Source: an uncultured Brachyspira sp. (GTDB lineage: Bacteria; Spirochaetota; Brachyspiria; Brachyspirales; Brachyspiraceae). Taken from it: 26,104 nucleotides of DNA. Under the pieces are notes generated by a model that did no database searches, was not told the DNA's origin, and worked only from the letters and a program-made list of their open reading frames with translations. A program made the position numbers and the translations under genes. Each line of letters opens with the position of its first letter. Position 1 is the stretch's first letter. Positions 13,087 through 21,237 of this stretch are shown piece after piece. The stretch lies in the NCBI RefSeq assembly GCF_910578695.1, contig NZ_CAJTQJ010000015.1, positions 18,585 through 44,688 of the forward strand, read 5' to 3'.

Positions 13087-14064
13087 TTATCTCTTTTTCA
13101 TTAAATCTACATAAACAGCAAGAAGTATTACAATGCCTTTAACTATAAGCTGCCAAAAAGAATTTATATTAAGCAAATTAAGTCCGTTATTAAGAACACC
13201 TATTATCAAAGCACCTATAACTGTTCCGCCTATAGTACCGACTCCGCCTCTCATACTAGTTCCTCCAAGTACGCATGCAGCTATTGCATCAAGTTCAAAA
13301 CCTTGAGCTGCTGTAGGCTGTCCTGAATACATTCTTGAAGCTAAAACTACACCTGAAAAACCGGATAAAAATCCTGATAATGTATATGCAAATATTGTGA
13401 CAAAAACTATATTTATACCTGAAAACTTAGCAGCCGTTATATTACCGCCTACTGCATATATATGTCTTCCTAATTTAGTTTTTCTTAATATTATAGATAT
13501 TGCTATAACAAATATTAAAGTATAAATAACCTGCAAAGGTATTTTACCTATATATCCAGCCCCTAAAATATTAAAAGAATCATTCATAACTCTAACGGGC
13601 TGTCCTCCTGTAGATACATAAGCAATTCCTCTTGCTATATTGAGCATACCTAAAGTTACTATAAAAGGCGGTATTGATGTTTTAGCCACTACAATCCCAT
13701 TAAATAAACCGCATAATGTACCTATTAATACAGCTGTAATAATGGCTAATGGTAAAGGAAAGTTAGCAAATGCTATTAATTCTCCTGCCACAGTTCCTGA
13801 TAATGCAACTATTGATCCTACAGAAAGGTCTATACCATTTATTATAATTATAATAGTCATTCCTAAGGCTAGATTTAAATTTGTAGTTACCTGTCTTAAT
13901 ATATTTATAATATTATTAGTTTTTAAAAAATTAGGTGTTAATATTATCATCAATATACATATAAATATTAATCCTAAAAGTATTCCGAAATTAGTTTTTA
14001 CAAATTCAAATATTGGAAATATAATTTTTTGTTTTATTATATTCGCAAATTTATTTTTATTCAT
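13087..14064 (-). CDS. Sugar ABC transporter permease (RbsC/BPD_transp_2 type)
   Basis: The product is a 325-residue inner-membrane permease. It has about ten hydrophobic segments, starting near residue 24 (GILLGLIFICILMIILTPNF). The conserved cytoplasmic signature of ribose-type permeases is present: INGIDLSVGSIVALSG near the N-terminal third and LDAIAACVLGGTSMRGG toward the end, which contacts the ATPase. The frame extends to ATG 14124, but the ATG at 14064 has CAAGGT upstream and gives the usual 320-residue length; the longer start would overlap the ATPase gene by 44 bases. It is the last gene of the cassette, 16 bases after the ATPase. Substrate is a monosaccharide, probably ribose-like; exact sugar unknown. 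Confidence 0.93.
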   Translation of the reverse strand: MNKNKFANIIKQKIIFPIFEFVKTNFGILLGLIFICILMIILTPNFLKTNNIINILRQVTTNLNLALGMTIIIIINGIDLSVGSIVALSGTVAGELIAFANFPLPLAIITAVLIGTLCGLFNGIVVAKTSIPPFIVTLGMLNIARGIAYVSTGGQPVRVMNDSFNILGAGYIGKIPLQVIYTLIFVIAISIILRKTKLGRHIYAVGGNITAAKFSGINIVFVTIFAYTLSGFLSGFSGVVLASRMYSGQPTAAQGFELDAIAACVLGGTSMRGGVGTIGGTVIGALIIGVLNNGLNLLNINSFWQLIVKGIVILLAVYVDLMKKR

Positions 14065-14080
14065 ATTATTACCTTGTATT

Positions 14081-15586
14081 TTAAGAAGTTGCCAAATGCA
14101 TAATTTTTTCTTGCGAAAAGTCATCTCTATTAAGAATACCTGTTATACATCCGTTATGCATAACTGCTATCCTATCAGACATACCTATAACCTCAGGAAG
14201 TTCTGAAGATATAAGTATAATAGAAACTCCTTTTAAAACTAATTTATCCATTATTTCATATATTTCAGATTTTGAACCTACATCTATACCTCTTGTAGGC
14301 TCATCTAATATAAGAACTTTAGGAGATGTAGCAAGCCATTTAGCTAATACTATCTTTTGCTGATTACCGCCGCTTAAAAACTTTACCATTTGTTTCGATG
14401 AGCTAGTTTTTATTGAAAGCTTATCAATATATTTTTTGATTATAGAGTTCTCTTTAAGATTATTAACTTTTATAAAATTTATAAATTTATTAAGTATGCA
14501 TAAAGTTATATTATAGCCGACATTATTTTCTAATACAAGCCCCTCTTCCTTTCTATTTTCTGGAAGTAAAGCTATACCATATTTTATAGTATCAGATACA
14601 TTATCAATAGAAGCCAAATTTCCATCAATATATATTTCTCCTTTTTCTTTCTTATCTATACCGAATATTATTTTCATAAGTTCGCTTCTTCCAGCACCAA
14701 CTAATCCTGCAAATCCTAATATTTCTCCTTTGTATAAAGAAAAATTTATATTTTTTAAATAAGGCTTTCCATATAGATTTTTAACTTCAAGTATTTTTTC
14801 TTTATTATTATATTTACTATTATATTTATTATTTTCTATAAATGTTCTTTTATAATAATTATTTAAAGTTCTTCCTACCATCATAGAAATAAGTTCATTT
14901 TTATTAGTTTCTAAAGTTTTAACTGTACCAACTGTGCTTCCGTCTCTCATTACAGTTATTCTATCTCCTATGGCAAAAAGCTCCTCTAATTTATGGGAAA
15001 TATATATAATGCTTACATTCTGATTTTTTAAATCATTTATAATTTTAAATAGATATTGAGTTTCTTTATCAGTCAAAGAACTAGTAGGCTCGTCCATAAA
15101 AATTATATTACTATTAAATGAAACAGCTTTTATAATTTCTATAATCTGCTGCTGTGCTATGCTCAATTTTGCTACTTTAGTATTGGCTGATATATCAAAA
15201 TTAAATTTCTCAAGAAATTTATTTGTTTGTTCTATCATTTTTTTATCGTCTGTAAAGCCGTTTCTTTTTTTTATTTCCCTTCCAAGAAAAATATTTTCAA
15301 ATATTTTCATTTCGGAAATGAGCATTATCTCCTGATGTATTATACTGATGCCGTTTTTTTCAGCATCTGAAATAGAAGATATATTAACTTGATTATTATC
15401 TATAAATATTTCACCGCTGTCAGCAGTATAAATACCTGAAATTATTTTTGATATAGTAGATTTTCCAGCTCCGTTTTCACCTAAAAGAGCTAATACCTCT
15501 CCTGATTCAATTTCTAATGAAGCATTATCAAGTGCAGTTACTCCTGAAAATTTTTTACAAATATTTAAAGCCTTTAATCTAGCCAT
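14081..15586 (-). CDS. Sugar ABC transporter double ATP-binding protein (RbsA/XylG type)
   Basis: The product is 501 residues with two tandem ABC domains. The first has Walker A GENGAGKST (36-44), the signature region LSIAQQQ and Walker B IIFMDEPTSSL. The second has GLVGAGRSE in place of the canonical Walker A lysine, as is normal in this family, then LSGGNQQK and VLILDEPTRGID. This is the CUT2 (ribose, xylose, galactose) ATPase, which powers uptake from the cytoplasmic face. It lies between binding protein and permease, with a 95-base gap holding a hairpin on the upstream side. The start ATG at 15586 is well placed for the family length. Confidence 0.95.
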   Translation of the reverse strand: MARLKALNICKKFSGVTALDNASLEIESGEVLALLGENGAGKSTISKIISGIYTADSGEIFIDNNQVNISSISDAEKNGISIIHQEIMLISEMKIFENIFLGREIKKRNGFTDDKKMIEQTNKFLEKFNFDISANTKVAKLSIAQQQIIEIIKAVSFNSNIIFMDEPTSSLTDKETQYLFKIINDLKNQNVSIIYISHKLEELFAIGDRITVMRDGSTVGTVKTLETNKNELISMMVGRTLNNYYKRTFIENNKYNSKYNNKEKILEVKNLYGKPYLKNINFSLYKGEILGFAGLVGAGRSELMKIIFGIDKKEKGEIYIDGNLASIDNVSDTIKYGIALLPENRKEEGLVLENNVGYNITLCILNKFINFIKVNNLKENSIIKKYIDKLSIKTSSSKQMVKFLSGGNQQKIVLAKWLATSPKVLILDEPTRGIDVGSKSEIYEIMDKLVLKGVSIILISSELPEVIGMSDRIAVMHNGCITGILNRDDFSQEKIMHLATS

Positions 15587-15598
15587 ATAAAAACTCCA

Positions 15599-15669
15599 TA
15601 AAATATATGCATCTATGATTAAATAATACTGATTAGATAATGCTTAAATAACATAGTGCATATATTTTA
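15599..15669 (-). promoter_or_regulatory. Long stem between binding-protein and ATPase genes
   Basis: The arms TAAAATATATGCATCTATG (15599-15617) and CATAGTGCATATATTTTA (15652-15669) pair almost completely around a 34-base loop. Its position after the binding-protein gene suggests it protects the upstream message from 3' decay or attenuates read-through. That would give the usual excess of binding protein over ATPase and permease. No T-run follows on the minus strand, so full termination is unlikely. Confidence 0.65.
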
Positions 15670-15681
15670 TAAATTTAATAA

Positions 15682-16623
15682 TTACTGCCAGCCTTCTATA
15701 CCATATTGATCAACATTATTTATATCAATTAATGCAGTTTCAACACTTATGTTTTTTTCAAACGGTTCATTATTTAATATTTTATATGCAGTTTCAGCAG
15801 ATTTTTTGCCTATATTGATTGGCGATTGTGCTCCTGTAGCTGTTGCCTCTCCATTTTTTATAGAAGCTTTAATTTCAGGAGAACCATCAACTCCGTAAAC
15901 TAATGAATCTTTTTTATTGGCAGCTTTTAAAGCAGCAACTATGCCTAAAGCTATAGGATCATTTCCTGCAAAAAATACCTGAACATCAGGATTGGCTTGA
16001 AGTATATTTTCTGCTATAGGCAATGTTATTTCTAATTGTCCTAATCCGTCTTGTCTTGATACTAATTCAAATTTATTGCTTACAGCACCGAGTCCGTCAT
16101 AAAATCCATTTATTCTGTCCAAAACTGATTTTGCTACAGCATGTTCTATAATAGCTAATTTTCCTCCATTAGGCATTCTTTTTGCTAAATCTTCTCCGCA
16201 TAAATATCCAGCCTGATAATTGTCTGATATAACTACTGCATCTACCAAATCAGTATCATAAACATCGGCATCAAAGTTTACAACAGGTATTCCTGCATCT
16301 CTTGCCGCATCTAATGCAGGCTTAACTCCCTGCCAATCTACAGGGTTTAAAAATAGCAGCTCTATACCCTGTGCTATCATATCTTCAACTTGAGATATTT
16401 GCTTAGCTTGGTCAAGCTGAGGGTCTAATATTATTAAAGTATCTCCATTTTTTTCTAACTCTGATTTAATTGATTCGGATATTGTCAAAAAGAAAGGGTT
16501 ATTCATTGTCATAGCGGTATATCCGAATTTTCTGCCGCTTTTTGCTTTAGAACCTCTATTACAAGATGCAAAAACAAATAAGATTGTAATACAAATTAAA
16601 AAAATTACTGTTAGCTTTTTCAT
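15682..16623 (-). CDS. Sugar-binding lipoprotein, ribose-type (periplasmic binding protein family 1)
   Basis: The product is 313 residues. A lipoprotein signal (FLICITILFVFASC) places the lipidated Cys at 21. The mature domain follows the RbsB pattern: MTMNNPFF near the start (the two Phe residues stack on the sugar in RbsB), NFDADV in the first hinge, LDRINGFYDGL, AGNDPIALG, and VDGSPEIKA. Compared with the E. coli ribose protein, as I recall it, one binding arginine after the hinge aspartate is Ala here, so specificity may differ. It captures sugar outside the inner membrane for the transporter encoded downstream. It is the first gene of the transport operon, with its own promoter, and sits downstream of the ROK repressor gene. 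Confidence 0.92.
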   Translation of the reverse strand: MKKLTVIFLICITILFVFASCNRGSKAKSGRKFGYTAMTMNNPFFLTISESIKSELEKNGDTLIILDPQLDQAKQISQVEDMIAQGIELLFLNPVDWQGVKPALDAARDAGIPVVNFDADVYDTDLVDAVVISDNYQAGYLCGEDLAKRMPNGGKLAIIEHAVAKSVLDRINGFYDGLGAVSNKFELVSRQDGLGQLEITLPIAENILQANPDVQVFFAGNDPIALGIVAALKAANKKDSLVYGVDGSPEIKASIKNGEATATGAQSPINIGKKSAETAYKILNNEPFEKNISVETALIDINNVDQYGIEGWQ

Positions 16624-16640
16624 TTTTAGCTCCTTATATA

Positions 16641-16690
16641 ATTAATTAAAATAATTATTAAATTAATTATATTAATTAATTTAATTAATA
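16641..16690 (-). promoter_or_regulatory. TTAATTAA-rich operator candidate upstream of the binding-protein gene
   Basis: Between the -10 element and the ribosome site lie several overlapping copies of AATTAATTAA in near-palindromic array. The same string occurs just downstream of the -10 of the ROK gene (about 18005-18014). A shared sequence at both promoters of one regulon is what a ROK repressor operator would look like. AT-rich background weakens the case. Confidence 0.45.
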
Positions 16691-16696
16691 TATATT

Positions 16697-16724
16697 AGTA
16701 TATTCAAAAAAAGCTGATAGTCAA
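16697..16724 (-). promoter_or_regulatory. Promoter of the sugar transport operon
   Basis: On the minus strand, -35 TTGACT (16724-16719) and -10 TATACT (16702-16697) are separated by 16 bases. The binding-protein ATG lies about 70 bases downstream. The same -35, -10 and spacing occur upstream of the ROK gene. Confidence 0.7.
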
Positions 16725-16765
16725 TTTTTTTATGAAATTATTAAGAAATTATAAAAAATATATTT

Positions 16766-17971
16766 TTATTTTAAAAGCAATCCTTCTCTTAAAATAGTTT
16801 CTATAGCTATAATGCTGGCACCCATCAAAACTTCATCATTATCTTCGCTTCCCAATCTTATTTCAAGATTATTATATAAATCAGATATTACTTTAGATTT
16901 TACATTTTCTTTAAGCATATTTAAAAAATCATCTCCGAAATGCACCATTTCATCGCCTATAACTATGATATCAGGATTGATGAAATTAACTAAATTTACT
17001 ATTCCTATACTAAAATATTCTATGCTCTTATTTACTTCTTCAACTACTAAAATATCTTTATTTTTATAAGCTGATACTATATCCTGAAATTCAAAATCTA
17101 ATTCTAAAACAGACTTATATCCTGAAGATAAACGCTTATTTATTCTTTTATAAAGCGATATAGTAGAACAATAATTTTCAAGGCATCCCCTATTACCGCA
17201 TTGGCATAAAGGTCCGTCAAAATCTATGCTGGTATGTCCTATTTCACCGAAAGTTCCTGTTGCTCCCCTTATTAATTTACCGTCTACTATAAGCCCTACA
17301 CCTATTCCGTGACCTGCTATGATATAAGCAAAAGTTTTATTAGTGCTGCTGTATTTATTCAAATGCCAGCATGCCATAACCCCAGCTTTAGCATCATGCT
17401 CAAAAAATACAGGGATTTTAAATATATTCTTAAAATAATCTTCAACTAAAATTTTCTCCCAGCCTGGAAATTCATTAACGCTGATAATACCTGTTGTTCT
17501 GATAAAAGGTCCTGGCAGAGTAATGCCTATAGCTATTATATTATCATTTTTATATTGATTAATTAAGTCATAAACTGCATTTTCTATTATATATAATGTA
17601 TTTTTTACACCGTCATTTAGATCAAATTTATATTTTTTTATAAAATAACATTTTCCTATTATATCAAACAGCCCTATAGAAATATATTTACGGGTAAGCC
17701 TCACTCCTATAAATTTATACTTATCGCTATTTAAAGAAATCGCTATAGATCTTCTGCCTTTGATTCCATTTTTAGAGCCTATTTCCGAAACCAATCCTAT
17801 TTTTATAAAATCATTAATAATATTGGTAATAGTTGCCTGTTTTAAACCTGATAATTTAGACAATTCTACTCTTGAGCATACGCCTAACTGCATTAAAAGT
17901 TTAATAATAAGATATCGGTTCATTTCCTGCATATCATTATAGTTAATGCTTTGTTTAAATTTATCAATCAT
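16766..17971 (-). CDS. ROK-family transcriptional repressor (XylR/NagC type)
   Basis: The product is 401 residues. The N-terminal winged helix is visible as LGVCSRVELSKLSGLKQATI (about 29-48), with a recognition helix and a basic wing (KNGIKGRRS). The ROK domain follows, with GITLPGPF near 149, EHDAKAG (D193), FGEIGH (H246) and the zinc motif CQCGNRGC (C256, C258, C263). An XylR/NagC-type protein binds a sugar and releases operator DNA. It lies 142 bases upstream of the binding-protein gene in the same direction and has its own promoter. It almost certainly controls the transport cassette and itself. The inducing sugar is unknown. Confidence 0.93.
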   Translation of the reverse strand: MIDKFKQSINYNDMQEMNRYLIIKLLMQLGVCSRVELSKLSGLKQATITNIINDFIKIGLVSEIGSKNGIKGRRSIAISLNSDKYKFIGVRLTRKYISIGLFDIIGKCYFIKKYKFDLNDGVKNTLYIIENAVYDLINQYKNDNIIAIGITLPGPFIRTTGIISVNEFPGWEKILVEDYFKNIFKIPVFFEHDAKAGVMACWHLNKYSSTNKTFAYIIAGHGIGVGLIVDGKLIRGATGTFGEIGHTSIDFDGPLCQCGNRGCLENYCSTISLYKRINKRLSSGYKSVLELDFEFQDIVSAYKNKDILVVEEVNKSIEYFSIGIVNLVNFINPDIIVIGDEMVHFGDDFLNMLKENVKSKVISDLYNNLEIRLGSEDNDEVLMGASIIAIETILREGLLLK

Positions 17972-18021
17972 TAGAAATATTACCTTTAATATACTTTTAT
18001 TAGCTTAATTAATTGGTAATA

Positions 18022-18049
18022 AGTATAAATAAAACTTTTTTTTAGTCAA
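18022..18049 (-). promoter_or_regulatory. Promoter of the ROK repressor gene
   Basis: On the minus strand, -35 TTGACT (18049-18044) and -10 TATACT (18027-18022), 16 bases apart, lie about 50 bases before the ROK start. They are identical in hexamers and spacing to the transport-operon promoter. The string AATTAATTAA follows the -10 in both, which suggests shared control. Confidence 0.65.
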
Positions 18050-18079
18050 TATTAATAATTTTATTAAAGTTTAGTATAG

Positions 18080-19477
18080 TTAAAATAAATCCTCTCTGTC
18101 TGTAAATGCAATCAAATAATTACTATTCATATCAGATGACTGTTCTACAGCTTTAAAATTATTCAAAGATATTGAAAGTTCTTTAGGCTCTATTGCAGGA
18201 AATGACGGACTTCCCCCAACATCGCAGCTTATAAATATAAAAGGATAATCTTTATTTTTAAATCTTGTTTTAGATGATATTATAAATGACTGTCTGTTTC
18301 CATTTAAAACCCTATCATAAAAAAGTTCTTTAGACTGAATATTAAAAACTGCATTGCCTGAAAAACTTAATGTAAATTTAGAATTTGGAAAACCGTATCT
18401 TTTTGCTGAAATATTAAATTTTTCTTCTTTAGTCCATTCAAAAGATAAAGCAGCATCGCTTACAGAAGTAGCTTCAGTACCATTAATAAAAAGTTTTGTA
18501 GGATATTTAGAAGTCTGAGCCATTACAACATCTCTTTCTTCTGAATTCTCTTCATACAAAACTGAATTTTTATCAATTGATATTTCTTCCAAAGCCCATA
18601 ATGAAGAGCTAATCTCTGTCATAGATTTATTAGCAAAATTAAAATTAATAGATTTGCTTTCGCAGCCTATATATTGATTGCCGTCCATATTTTTTGAGCT
18701 GTCATACAAAGCTATATTATAATACTGAGGTTCTCCAAATCTCGGACTTATTATGCTTTGATATTTAGGATACTGCTTTTTTGCATCTTCATCAAATATG
18801 CCGCTTTCTATTAATCCTACTCTTTTAAAACTAAGCAAGTATTCAGTTTTGTTATTTTCTTTATTATATTCTTCTAATTCATTTATTAAATTGCTAAAAT
18901 CAATTTCATCTTCTTCATTTCCTGTTATTAAAAATGCTGTTAGATTTTTTATTTTTTTTAAATAATTAATTAAATCTTTTTGCCTCATACCTTCATAAAT
19001 ATCAATAAAATTACTGTAATAACCATTGTCATCTTCAATTATAATTTCAAGCATATTAATACTTTCATCTTCTGAAGATTTATTGAATCTAATTGCAAAA
19101 TTATTAAAGGAATTAATGCAAAGTAAATTGCCTGATGTTTCTTTTGTATGAACATTAGCCCATATTAAACTTGCATAATATGCATTTGTATTTGGAAAAG
19201 CTCCATAAGAAATATCTCCCGCATAAGTAGTAGCACCTGCATAACTTTCTGAAGAAGGAGAGCCTACATATTCTTTGCTTATTGTTTCTGTAGTAGGAGT
19301 AAGCCCTATAGATGACGGATATATTAAATATTTTCCTTTAACATCATCATCAGTAAAATCAGTTTTTTCATCTCTCTTTTTTGTTTTTGCTATTCTTACT
19401 TTATAATTAGAACCGCTTACAACAGTTAAGCCGTCCTCATCATTCATTAAATTACCTTTCAAATCAAAAATGCTCAT
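18080..19477 (-). CDS. hvp53: Tail protein of about 53 kDa, Hvp53-like
   Basis: The 465-residue product has a predicted mass near 53 kDa. It lies at the end of the head/neck operon after a small ORF that overlaps its upstream neighbour. This is the order reported for the Brachyspira VSH-1 GTA, where a new ORF lies between hvp24 and the tail gene hvp53. I recognise no named domain; the protein alternates long strand-rich segments (EPQYYNIALYD, KFTLSFSGNAVF) with a central acidic helix (DFSNLINELEEYNKENNK), compatible with a tail tube or sheath subunit. An AGGAA site supports the start. Its last 25 codons are duplicated in diverged form at 12997-13078. The symbol rests on size and synteny. Confidence 0.72.
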   Translation of the reverse strand: MSIFDLKGNLMNDEDGLTVVSGSNYKVRIAKTKKRDEKTDFTDDDVKGKYLIYPSSIGLTPTTETISKEYVGSPSSESYAGATTYAGDISYGAFPNTNAYYASLIWANVHTKETSGNLLCINSFNNFAIRFNKSSEDESINMLEIIIEDDNGYYSNFIDIYEGMRQKDLINYLKKIKNLTAFLITGNEEDEIDFSNLINELEEYNKENNKTEYLLSFKRVGLIESGIFDEDAKKQYPKYQSIISPRFGEPQYYNIALYDSSKNMDGNQYIGCESKSINFNFANKSMTEISSSLWALEEISIDKNSVLYEENSEERDVVMAQTSKYPTKLFINGTEATSVSDAALSFEWTKEEKFNISAKRYGFPNSKFTLSFSGNAVFNIQSKELFYDRVLNGNRQSFIISSKTRFKNKDYPFIFISCDVGGSPSFPAIEPKELSISLNNFKAVEQSSDMNSNYLIAFTDREDLF

Positions 19478-19599
19478 ATATATTCCTATTTTTAAAATAA
19501 TATAAATTTATAATTTTTAATATATTACCGCTTGCCCGCCCAAAAATTACTATATAAAAAATATTTAAATTCTAATATTTAAATAAATAAAATAAATAA

Positions 19600-19872
19600 T
19601 CAAGTAGTTTCTAAAACTATATTCTCCAAAATATCTCTGTCATCAACTGTGATGCTTCCCTCTTTTGTATTATAATTTTCAAGACTTACTTTATAATTTA
19701 TAATATCTCCTTTTTTATAAGCACCGAAATATTTTTCTTCTCCGTTCATTATTATTTCAGCATTATTAGGAGAAGAAGTAATTTTTATTTTATAAAGTTT
19801 ATCTCTGCTTTTTATATAATCATAAACTTTTTTATTAAATGAATTATTGATTAAATTAGTAAAGAACTTCAT
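19600..19872 (-). CDS. Small PEGA-like protein of the GTA neck region
   Basis: The product has 90 residues. After a helical start, residues about 29-75 read ITSSPNNAEIIMNGEEKYFG and continue with a strand (NYKVSLENYNTKEGSITV). This follows the PEGA pattern (short strands around a Pro-x-x-A-x-I-x-hydrophobic-N/D-G turn), a small beta-sandwich usually found on surface proteins. It starts inside the preceding gene (17-base overlap, ribosome site AGGGAG within that gene), so translation is coupled. It matches the ORF overlapping hvp24 reported for Brachyspira GTAs. It may cap or decorate the tail or neck; role unknown. Confidence 0.65.
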   Translation of the reverse strand: MKFFTNLINNSFNKKVYDYIKSRDKLYKIKITSSPNNAEIIMNGEEKYFGAYKKGDIINYKVSLENYNTKEGSITVDDRDILENIVLETT

Positions 19873-20413
19873 TTAAATAACTCCCTGTCATAATCTTAAA
19901 ATTAATATTAAGAGAAAAGCTCACCCCCCTTATAGATGAAAAGTCATTTAACTGTCTTTTATTATTTTCACTGTCAAAAGAAGGCGATTCCCATTTGATG
20001 ATAGGAGATAAAGCTATACGCTCTCCCTCATCATTAAGTTTTGATATCCAATAACGCGAAGCCTGATTTAATGCAAGCGGTATCATAGTGTATGCTAAAA
20101 AAGATTCGCCTGCTTTAAGCTCCTTGTACACTTGTGCCTTTAAGCATATATCATCAGAAAAACCAGCAGTATCGCCAATATATGAATTACTTGCCCTGCT
20201 CTCGCCGTCAGATATAGAAGCCCAAAGAAATGATTTGCTCATAGATTTCAAAGCACCCAAGCTGAAATATTCTATCTTTAATTTATCATCTAAAAGTTTA
20301 TTTAATTGATTATCTCCCTGAACATTACTCCCTGAAAAATCAATATACTCATCAGCCATAAAGTTCATAAAATTATCCAAAACATATATAATGCTGTTTT
20401 TAAAATGTATCAT
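19856..20413 (-). CDS. Head/neck protein, probable Hvp24 counterpart
   Basis: The product has 185 residues. I recognise no named domain. It has a helical N-terminus (SIIYVLDNFMNFMADEYI) and a strand-rich second half (LSPIIKWESP, GVSFSLNINFKIM) of the kind seen in tail-terminator or head-tail joining proteins. It precedes and overlaps the PEGA-like gene, as hvp24 does in VSH-1; the mass (about 21 kDa) is somewhat below 24 kDa. AAAGG supports the start. Gene order between connector and tail protein suggests a neck or tail-completion role. The symbol is withheld. Confidence 0.6.
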   Translation of the reverse strand: MIHFKNSIIYVLDNFMNFMADEYIDFSGSNVQGDNQLNKLLDDKLKIEYFSLGALKSMSKSFLWASISDGESRASNSYIGDTAGFSDDICLKAQVYKELKAGESFLAYTMIPLALNQASRYWISKLNDEGERIALSPIIKWESPSFDSENNKRQLNDFSSIRGVSFSLNINFKIMTGSYLNEVLY

Positions 20414-20453
20414 ATATTAACCTTTTTATATACTTTCTTTTTTATAAAATAAA

Positions 20454-20837
20454 TTAAGGCTTTTTTATACTGCCTTCCAAACGAACACTGTCATAACTGT
20501 TTTCATCAATTACAATTTTTGATAAATCTTTTATAGCAAGTTCTTTTAAACGCAAACTTTCTGTGCGGATGAAATTTATTAAGTCGCTGTTTGAAACAAA
20601 ATTAACAGTTAAAAGTCTTGCGGCTTCATAGCATATATAATTTTTTATAGATATATAGGGAAGTCCGTTTTCTTTTGTAGGCTCATTATAATTCATATTT
20701 AGAATCATTCTTCTAAACTGAATAGTATAATTTTTAAGCTGCTCTTGTAAAAAGTTTAAATCAATATCATCATAATTAAACATTTTAAATATACTTTTAA
20801 AATAATCTATATCAGGCTCGTATATATATTCCTGCAT
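20454..20837 (-). CDS. Head-tail connector-like protein
   Basis: The product has 127 residues and is mostly helical (DIDYFKSIFKMFNYDDIDLN, ICYEAARLLTVNFV, DLINFIRTESLRLKELAI). Small all-helical proteins placed two genes after the major capsid are commonly head-tail connectors that dock under the portal (gp6/gp15-like). I infer that role from position and helical content only. The frame is open to an ATG eight codons upstream, but only the ATG at 20837 has a ribosome site (AAAGGA). The next gene starts 40 bases further on. Confidence 0.55.
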   Translation of the reverse strand: MQEYIYEPDIDYFKSIFKMFNYDDIDLNFLQEQLKNYTIQFRRMILNMNYNEPTKENGLPYISIKNYICYEAARLLTVNFVSNSDLINFIRTESLRLKELAIKDLSKIVIDENSYDSVRLEGSIKKP

Positions 20838-20905
20838 ATTAATTTCCTTTTTTAAATACAATTTAAATATAATGCCTTGATGTATTAAAGTATTGTATGA
20901 GGTTT

Positions 20906-21202
20906 TTAAGCCTCAAGTTCTTTTATTTTCTCTTTTAACTTTTTGTTTTCTTCTTTAAGATAATTTATAACATCATTAGGCTTCATTTTCTCTCTTATAA
21001 GCTCTTCTGCTTCTTCTTTGCTTATAATCAAATATGAATCGCTTAAAGATATATTTAAATCGCTTTCTACTATTACTTTGCATCTTCTCTCATGCACATC
21101 TCTAAAGAAATATCCCACTCTGGCAACTACATAATCATCAGCTTTAATTTCTTTATTTGTAATACTGTTTTCTAAAAAAAATAATAAAGATTTCTTTAAC
21201 AT
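20906..21202 (-). CDS. Small protein with C-terminal coiled coil, GTA head operon
   Basis: I do not recognise this 98-residue protein. The first half is strand-rich (DYVVARVGYFFRDV, RCKVIVESDLNI) and the last part is a Lys/Glu coiled coil (NYLKEENKKLKEKIKELEA) preceded by a helix (SKEEAEELIREKM). It lies just after the major capsid gene with a good AGAGG ribosome site. Small genes in this slot often encode accessory head proteins or head-completion factors. Nothing in the residues identifies a specific function. Confidence 0.55.
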   Translation of the reverse strand: MLKKSLLFFLENSITNKEIKADDYVVARVGYFFRDVHERRCKVIVESDLNISLSDSYLIISKEEAEELIREKMKPNDVINYLKEENKKLKEKIKELEA

Positions 21203-21237
21203 ACTGCCTCTTAATTATATTTATTAATGTACTTAAT

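Noticed and set aside
14065..14124. Upstream ATG of the permease giving 20 extra residues
   Set aside because: It would overlap the ATPase gene by 44 bases and has no ribosome site; the ATG at 14064 has one and gives the family length.
13640..14206. Plus-strand frame of 188 codons opposite the permease
   Set aside because: The permease and ATPase on the other strand have strong family motifs; the antisense frame is an Ile-rich shadow.
16812..17942. Two plus-strand frames opposite the ROK gene
   Set aside because: Both are antisense to a regulator with intact HTH, ROK and zinc motifs.
12997..18082. Composite transposon or integron carrying the transporter
   Set aside because: No transposase, integrase or inverted terminal repeat was found at either end; the only repeated sequence is the diverged tail-gene fragment.
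19478..19599. Hidden small gene or RNA in the gap upstream of the tail gene
   Set aside because: It is AT-rich without an open frame; the short GC-richer string CCGCTTGCCCGCCC has no pairing partner nearby, so I make no call.
20088..20309. Plus-strand frame of 73 codons in the neck region
   Set aside because: It is antisense to the 185-residue head/neck gene and lacks a ribosome site.
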